Under the pieces are notes generated by a model that was given only the letters and a program-made list of their open reading frames with translations, was not told the DNA's origin and ran no database searches. A program made the position numbers and the translations under genes. Below, piece by piece: positions 6,761 through 10,979 of a DNA stretch of 10,979 nucleotides. Location of the stretch: NCBI GenBank assembly GCA_001773255.1, contig MEWF01000001.1, forward strand, positions 11,686-22,664, read 5' to 3'. Origin of the DNA: a candidate division WWE3 bacterium RIFOXYC2_FULL_42_13 (GTDB lineage Bacteria; Patescibacteriota; WWE3; UBA101185; UBA10185). Position 1 is the stretch's first letter. Each line of letters opens with the position of its first letter.

Positions 6761-7863
6761 ATCAAATCGTCTACTTTTTCAAGTATACTACATTTAAAGT
6801 TCCCGTATGAGAATTTCCCGGCATGTTCTTTACACACGGCAGGGTCAAAAGTCATTCTTTCAAATTTTTCGATGCTTTTTGACAAAGCTTCGGCTGTCTG
6901 TTCCTCAAAAAACATCCCTGTCTCTCCTTCTGCAACCGTTTCGAGAGCACCTCCCGCTTTATATGCGATAACAGGTCTTCCCACTGCCATAGCCTCCAGC
7001 GGAACTATTCCGAAATCCTCTTTCTGAGTGTTAATAAGAGCGGTGCAGTTGGCTAACAACTCCCACTTTTCCTGCTCCGGTACCCTTCCTAAAAACTCCA
7101 CGTTTTTTCCTGCAACAGACTTCAATCTTCTCTGGTGCGGCCCTTCACCGACTATCTTGAGATTCTTCCCTAATTTCTCGCATGCTCTTATTGCTATTTC
7201 GACGTGTTTCCATGAAATCAGACGGGTGAGCACCAGATAGTAGTCCTCTTTGATTGTGTTTTTAACCTGAGGAGGCGGCAAGTAAAACGGATGAACTATA
7301 GAGCTTTCAACTCCATGATATTTTCTTAACCTTTCACGCGTGGTGTTGGAATTTGATATTACAAGATCCACTCTTTTCATCGCGGGAACGTCGGCCAGTC
7401 TCATTAATAAGATAAACGGTTTCACAAAAAACATGGCGGCACTTCTTAAAAAAGATGGAACACCGAAACCCTCGATCTCAAAATATTCGAACGGCTCCCA
7501 AAACATCCGCCCGGGCGTGTTCAGGTAACAAATATGCTTAGTTTTAGGTTCTGTAATTGCAAAATGCGCGTATCTCGAAGAAATAGAGAATAGCAAGTCG
7601 TACTCAGAAAAATCAAAACTTTCAATTGCCAGCACATGAAGATAAAAAACCGAATAATAACGGTTAAGTTTCGCGGCAAATGGAAATTTCTGCAAAAAGG
7701 ATGTTATAACCTTTCTGTTCTTTTCTTTAAAATGTTTCAGCCATTTTCCCGACGCTACCGTTGTGTAGATAGGAGCATCGGGAAAAATATCCGACACGGC
7801 TTCTACGATTTTTTCCGCACCCCCATATTGTATAAGGTCGTCACAGACCAACGCTACTTTCAT
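6745..7863 (-). CDS. GT4-family glycosyltransferase
   Basis: This is a 372-residue retaining GT-B glycosyltransferase. The N-terminal acceptor domain opens with VALVCDDLIQYGGAEK (3-18), whose GGAEK loop is typical of the WbaZ-like and related GT4 enzymes. The stretch YLNTPGRMFWEPFEYF (113-128) is also shared by this group. The donor domain starts at about 207 with YYLVLTRLISWKHVEIAI and holds the EX7E signature E282-E290 in KEDFGIVPLEAMAVGRPVIAY. It should transfer a nucleotide-activated sugar (the WbaZ group is mannosyl-type, but that is a guess here) onto the growing lipid-linked glycan. It is first in the operon with the sugar-1-phosphate transferase and DUF4012 protein. GGAAG lies 4 nt before the ATG, close enough to the predicted promoter that the leader may be only a few nucleotides. 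Confidence 0.94.
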   Translation of the reverse strand: MKVALVCDDLIQYGGAEKIVEAVSDIFPDAPIYTTVASGKWLKHFKEKNRKVITSFLQKFPFAAKLNRYYSVFYLHVLAIESFDFSEYDLLFSISSRYAHFAITEPKTKHICYLNTPGRMFWEPFEYFEIEGFGVPSFLRSAAMFFVKPFILLMRLADVPAMKRVDLVISNSNTTRERLRKYHGVESSIVHPFYLPPPQVKNTIKEDYYLVLTRLISWKHVEIAIRACEKLGKNLKIVGEGPHQRRLKSVAGKNVEFLGRVPEQEKWELLANCTALINTQKEDFGIVPLEAMAVGRPVIAYKAGGALETVAEGETGMFFEEQTAEALSKSIEKFERMTFDPAVCKEHAGKFSYGNFKCSILEKVDDLICTTS

Positions 7864-7921
7864 ATGACTTCCATTTTATACTATAGCGCTAAGTTCCGTT
7901 TGTAATATAATCAAGACAAAT
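7864..7921. promoter_or_regulatory. 58-bp divergent promoter region between two glycosyltransferase genes
   Basis: On the plus strand a perfect -10, TATAAT (7906-7911), is followed 10 nt later by the ATG at 7922; no good -35 is seen at 16-18 bp. On the minus strand TATAAA (7880-7875), and also TATAGT (7885-7880), precede the ATG at 7863 by about 11-16 nt. The predicted leaders are only about 3-10 nt. Between the two -10 boxes lies the palindrome TAGCGCTA (7884-7891), which could bind a dimeric regulator affecting both directions. Promoter hexamers are seen; the regulation is inferred. Confidence 0.5.
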
Positions 7922-9064
7922 ATGAAAATCGGAATAAACGGGCAAAGACTTCTGGTTCAAGACCCTGCCGGCCCCGAGAGATATACCTACAATTTGATAA
8001 ATGCCCTTGCCAAACTGGACCGGGATAACGAATATAAAATATATTTCAGCGGCGAACCAGGTAAAGACTACTTTTCTAAACTCACTTACTCGAATAACTC
8101 CTTCAAACCCGTAGTGGTTAAAAGCAGGGTGTCCTGGACTCAGTATGGGCTCGCTAAGGAATTACGAAGAAATCCCGTTGATGTCTTTTTCACTCCCGTT
8201 CACACCATGCCAATCTATAGAAATAGAAAACTAAAAGTGGTTGGGATGATACACGGTCTTGAATACAAATTCGTGAAGGCAAGTTTAAACCCGATCAAAA
8301 AACTTCTTTTGGGAAAGCCCGAGGAGTATCTCGCAAAAAGAGCGCATGCCCTGATAGTCCCTACGGAAGCCACAAAAAAAGAGATTATAAAAAGGGGCTG
8401 GGTCAAAGGGGCTGATTCCAAAATTTCTATAGTCCATGAAGGTGTTGGTGACAATTTTTACAAACGTGATCCTGAAGAAATAACTGCAGTGAGAAAAAAA
8501 TACGACTTGGGCGATAAAAGATACATTTTGTTCGTTTCCACCATCCAACCAAGAAAAAATATTCCCTTAATGGTTCAGGGATACGCCGAAGCTTTGAGAA
8601 AAAACCCGGATCTTTCCGATACACACCTTCTTATAGTCGGAAAGACAGGATGGAGCTCCGAAGAATCCTACAACGCACCCAAAAAGTTCGGTGTTGAGAA
8701 AAATGTCCTCTTCCCCGGCTTTTTACCGGATGAAGATCTGGCTTCCCTATTTTCAGGTGCCGAAGCTTTTATTAGTATTTCGCTCGAGGAAGGTTTCGGC
8801 CTCCCCTTACTGGAAGCCATGGCCTGCGAAACCCCCGCCCTTGTGTCCGACATACCCGCGTTCAAAGAGGTAGGAGGCGAATTTCCTTTATACGTGAACC
8901 CTCAGGATTATGAAGAGATCGGAAATTCCATAGCCCTGATATTTCACGGAGGCTACAAACCGGAAAGAATTTACGGAGCAAAACTGAGATCGCAGGAATT
9001 TACCTGGGACAGGACCGCACAAAAAACCTTAGAGATCATTCAGCAGGTCGCGGAAAACTCTTAA
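7922..9064 (+). CDS. GT4-family glycosyltransferase
   Basis: This 380-residue GT-B enzyme is the only gene on the plus strand. The N-terminal domain begins IGINGQRLLVQDPAGPERYTYNL (3-25), matching the 'IgIdaRxl...GiGrYt.nL' opening of the rhamnosyl/mannosyl GT4 group, with AGPE in place of the usual GGIG. HTMPIY (94-99) and MIHGLEYKF (109-117) are the mid-domain active-site surroundings. The linker VHEGVGDNFY (171-180) leads to the donor domain, with ILFVSTIQPRKNIPLMV (202-218) and EX7E residues E290 and E298 in EEGFGLPLLEAM. The product should add a sugar to a lipid-linked glycan. It is divergent from the operon at 7863, 58 bp away, and its last 36 bp overlap the convergent GT4 gene. It resembles that gene in layout and may be a distant paralogue. 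Confidence 0.94.
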   Translation: MKIGINGQRLLVQDPAGPERYTYNLINALAKLDRDNEYKIYFSGEPGKDYFSKLTYSNNSFKPVVVKSRVSWTQYGLAKELRRNPVDVFFTPVHTMPIYRNRKLKVVGMIHGLEYKFVKASLNPIKKLLLGKPEEYLAKRAHALIVPTEATKKEIIKRGWVKGADSKISIVHEGVGDNFYKRDPEEITAVRKKYDLGDKRYILFVSTIQPRKNIPLMVQGYAEALRKNPDLSDTHLLIVGKTGWSSEESYNAPKKFGVEKNVLFPGFLPDEDLASLFSGAEAFISISLEEGFGLPLLEAMACETPALVSDIPAFKEVGGEFPLYVNPQDYEEIGNSIALIFHGGYKPERIYGAKLRSQEFTWDRTAQKTLEIIQQVAENS

Positions 9065-10183
9065 AGTTGTTTCAGCGGTATTTTTCCAATCGTATTTTTT
9101 CATATTCTCATAGCCCATTTCTATTAATTTTTGTCTGAGACCATCGTCTGAAATTATCTGTTCCAACTTATTTAAAAAATCCGACTTATCTTTCGGGTCG
9201 AAGTATGAAACCGTATCGCCGTAAATTTCTCTGTGGCACGGTATGTCGGAGATCACCGAAGGCAGGCCCATCGCCTGAGCTTCCAAAGGAGTCAGACTAA
9301 ATCCTTCCTTGAGAGAAGGAAAAACGTAGGCTGATGCGTTTTTACGTAACGAGTTAATTTCTCCGTCCGTAATGTATCTGGCCATACCCGGCATTAAAAT
9401 TTTATTTTCCAGGTTTTTGGATTTAATAATTTCCGCAATATGTCCTGAGAATTTATCTTTTTTTCCGATAAGCACGAGTTGGTAGTTTTTCGAGCGGGTG
9501 AATTCTTCAAATACATCGATCAAAAACGGAACGTTCTTATGTTCATACATACTGCTGATGTAAAGAAAATAGGGCTGCCTGATACCGAATTCGCTGAAAA
9601 TCTCTACTGAAGCTTGATGTCCTTCAAAAAAAACAGGGTCCACGCCTTCGTAAGCAACAGTAAATTTATCGGGAGAAACCCCAGGATAAACCTTAATAAA
9701 ATCCGATCTTACGTCCTGCGACGGGACAATAACCTTAAACGAGCGCTTTACAGCCCAATAAACGACAATTTTATAAACCCATTTCTTGAACCTGAAATAA
9801 AACTTAGGCAGAGTCGTACCACGCTCGGTGCTAAAAGAATGCATAATGATATCCGGAATTGCGGTCACAAGTTTCCCCGGGTATAGCACAGGAATATTAA
9901 AGTGCGGAACATAAAAAATATCCGGCCTGTCCTTCAATATTTTAAGAAGAAACCCGAACTGTTCCTGCCACGAGTACCATTTGTAGTCAGCCAAAACTTT
10001 TCTGAAATTTGATGCGGACGGTTTATATTGTTCAAAACCTTTCGGCCTCAGATAGACAACATACTCATTTGCTGTATCGATCTTTTCAAGTTGTTCGATG
10101 ATATTCTTTACGTACCTTCCGGGACCGGCTTCGCCGAGAAAACGAGCATCTATCGCAATTAAAGATTTTTTACCGGCGCTCAC
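9029..10183 (-). CDS. GT4-family glycosyltransferase (GTG start)
   Basis: This 384-residue GT-B enzyme opens with IAIDARFLGEAGPGRYVKNI (9-28), the typical start of rhamnosyl/mannosyl-type GT4 proteins. VPHFNIPVLYPGK (92-104) and DIIMHSF (111-117) are the mid-domain blocks, YEGVDPVFF (178-186) the linker, and the donor domain has FLYISSMYEHKNVPFLI (206-222), then EX7E residues E293 and E301 in KEGFSLTPLEAQAMGLPSVISD. I chose GTG at 10183 because it overlaps the upstream TGA stop as GTGA and has AAAGGG 6 nt upstream; an in-frame ATG at 10210 would add nine residues but would overlap the upstream gene by 31 bp. It is co-transcribed with the GT2 gene upstream and runs tail-to-tail into the plus-strand GT4 gene. 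Donor and acceptor are unknown. Confidence 0.93.
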   Translation of the reverse strand: MSAGKKSLIAIDARFLGEAGPGRYVKNIIEQLEKIDTANEYVVYLRPKGFEQYKPSASNFRKVLADYKWYSWQEQFGFLLKILKDRPDIFYVPHFNIPVLYPGKLVTAIPDIIMHSFSTERGTTLPKFYFRFKKWVYKIVVYWAVKRSFKVIVPSQDVRSDFIKVYPGVSPDKFTVAYEGVDPVFFEGHQASVEIFSEFGIRQPYFLYISSMYEHKNVPFLIDVFEEFTRSKNYQLVLIGKKDKFSGHIAEIIKSKNLENKILMPGMARYITDGEINSLRKNASAYVFPSLKEGFSLTPLEAQAMGLPSVISDIPCHREIYGDTVSYFDPKDKSDFLNKLEQIISDDGLRQKLIEMGYENMKKYDWKNTAETTLRVFRDLLNDL

Positions 10184-10979
10184 TTTATTCCCTTTCTCCA
10201 GTTTATGCATCTCTGCTTATTTACGCGGTAGATCTTGAATAATCTCGTAGTGGTTATCACGAGCGAACTTAAGATCAAGGGGTATTTGTGATAATAGTGT
10301 TTTTTATAGAACAGTTCCATTGCATCAGTGGATAATCTCTGAAGTTCAACACGGAATTTTCCCAGAGTCAGCTCCCGATCGCGGAATTTCACCACGGGCG
10401 CATTCATGGCAACATCCTGCGTCTCTTTTCTTATGCCGATCGTCACACCTTTCCAGTGTTCTGCACGAAACTGAGGAAGATACATAATCCTAAAACCGGC
10501 TTCTTTAATTCTGTAACAGTAGTCAATATCCTCTCCATATAAAAAGAATGTTTTTTCGTCCCATTTCCCAACTTTTTGAGTTGCCTTTGCCGAAACGAAA
10601 AGAAAATGAGTTATACAGGTATCTATCTCGTGTTCTTGGGCGAGATCTTCATAAGTCATGAAGTAACGGGCAAAAGTTTTTGACTTAGGAAACATTCTAT
10701 CCAAACCCAAAAAGTGGGTCATTGAGGCAAACGGCGTGGGAAATCCGCGGTGCCCATCCATATCCTGAATTCCGCTCCTCAGCAGGAGTTTGACGGCTGC
10801 CGCTCCAACGTCAGCGTTTTTAGGATCTTCAAAGTAGTCAACAAGTCCTTTTATTGCGTCTTCTTTCGGAAAGGCATCGGTACCCAAGTATAGGTAGTAA
10901 TCTCCGGTGGCCGCCTCGAGACATTTGTTTAAAGAAAAGGCGAGACCATAATTGGGAACTTTTAATAACCTGGCCCAGG
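10180..10979 (-). CDS. GT2-family glycosyltransferase (5' end cut by window edge)
   Basis: The frame is open to the right edge, so the start lies outside; 265 residues are visible. This is a GT-A enzyme of the rhamnosyltransferase-like GT2 group. The first visible residues, VPNYGLAFSLNKCLEAATGDYYLYLGTDAF, match the 'NxGfaxaxNxgixxAxGeyxlxLNpDt' block, but the metal-binding motif reads LGTDAF where most relatives have LNPDT. Later, FFLYGEDIDYCYRIKEAGF holds the ED acid pair expected of the catalytic base in EDxDxCxR, followed by EHWKGVT. Near the C-terminus KHYYHKYPLILSSLVITTTRLF is a moderately hydrophobic tract that may touch the membrane. It ends at TGA (10182-10180), which overlaps the GTG of the next gene, so the two are translationally coupled. 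A TTG at 10887 is internal to the domain and not the real start. Confidence 0.92.
   Translation of the reverse strand, partial: WARLLKVPNYGLAFSLNKCLEAATGDYYLYLGTDAFPKEDAIKGLVDYFEDPKNADVGAAAVKLLLRSGIQDMDGHRGFPTPFASMTHFLGLDRMFPKSKTFARYFMTYEDLAQEHEIDTCITHFLFVSAKATQKVGKWDEKTFFLYGEDIDYCYRIKEAGFRIMYLPQFRAEHWKGVTIGIRKETQDVAMNAPVVKFRDRELTLGKFRVELQRLSTDAMELFYKKHYYHKYPLILSSLVITTTRLFKIYRVNKQRCINWRKGIK
10190..10195 (-). promoter_or_regulatory. Ribosome-binding site deciding the GTG start at 10183
   Basis: AAAGGG lies 6 nt before GTG, and a second purine block GGAG lies at 10199-10196. Both sit inside the end of the upstream GT2 gene. Together with the GTGA overlap they favour GTG at 10183 over ATG at 10210, which has only GCAGAG directly before it. 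Confidence 0.55.

Noticed and set aside
10180..10182. TGA read as glycine, as in some CPR lineages
   Set aside because: TGA closes the GT2 gene exactly where the next gene begins with a good ribosome-binding site, and no well-supported gene here contains internal TGA codons.
10180..10887. GT2 gene starting at TTG 10887
   Set aside because: The reading frame stays open to the window edge and the upstream residues (NYGLAFSLNK...GDYYLYL) are part of the GT2 domain, so the start is outside the window.
1..10979. CRISPR array, tRNA, rRNA, insertion sequence or phage genes
   Set aside because: No regularly spaced long repeats, no cloverleaf-like segments in the gaps, no transposase or integrase motifs; nearly all sequence is accounted for by ordinary genes.

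Overview
The window looks like a stretch of chromosome from a streamlined bacterium. I would guess the Candidate Phyla Radiation (Patescibacteria), perhaps near Microgenomates. The reasons are the very tight gene packing, the DUF4012 membrane protein next to a sugar-phosphate transferase, the form of MraZ, and promoters that sit almost on top of start codons. This placement is inference from gene style, not from a marker search. TGA ends the gene at 10180, so glycine recoding of TGA (as in Gracilibacteria/Absconditabacteria) is unlikely.

Layout: positions 1-1806 (minus strand, running off the left edge) are the head of a division and cell wall (dcw) cluster, mraZ-rsmH-ftsL-ftsI, with ftsI cut by the window edge. 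Upstream of mraZ lies a promoter overlapped by four 10-bp-spaced direct repeats that look like MraZ autoregulatory boxes. Positions 1954-4106 (minus) hold recO and glyS, each with its own promoter-like sequence that predicts leaderless or near-leaderless mRNA. Positions 4164-7863 (minus) are a tight three-gene unit: a GT4 glycosyltransferase, a polyprenyl-phosphate sugar-1-phosphate transferase, and a large single-pass DUF4012 protein. A 58-bp divergent promoter region separates this unit from a plus-strand GT4 glycosyltransferase (7922-9064). The tail of that gene overlaps a convergent minus-strand GT4 gene (9029-10183) by 36 bp. That gene in turn is coupled by a GTGA stop/start overlap to a GT2 glycosyltransferase cut by the right edge.

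How the genes fit together: the left part builds and regulates the septum (MraZ control, RsmH ribosome methylation, FtsL scaffold, FtsI transpeptidase). The middle part is housekeeping (recombinational repair and glycine charging). The right part is a surface-glycan locus: the sugar-1-phosphate transferase would load the first sugar on a lipid carrier, four glycosyltransferases would extend it, and the DUF4012 protein is a candidate membrane-anchored partner acting outside the cell. No flippase, polymerase or ligase is visible in the window, so the pathway is incomplete here. I see no CRISPR array, tRNA, rRNA, insertion sequence or phage gene.
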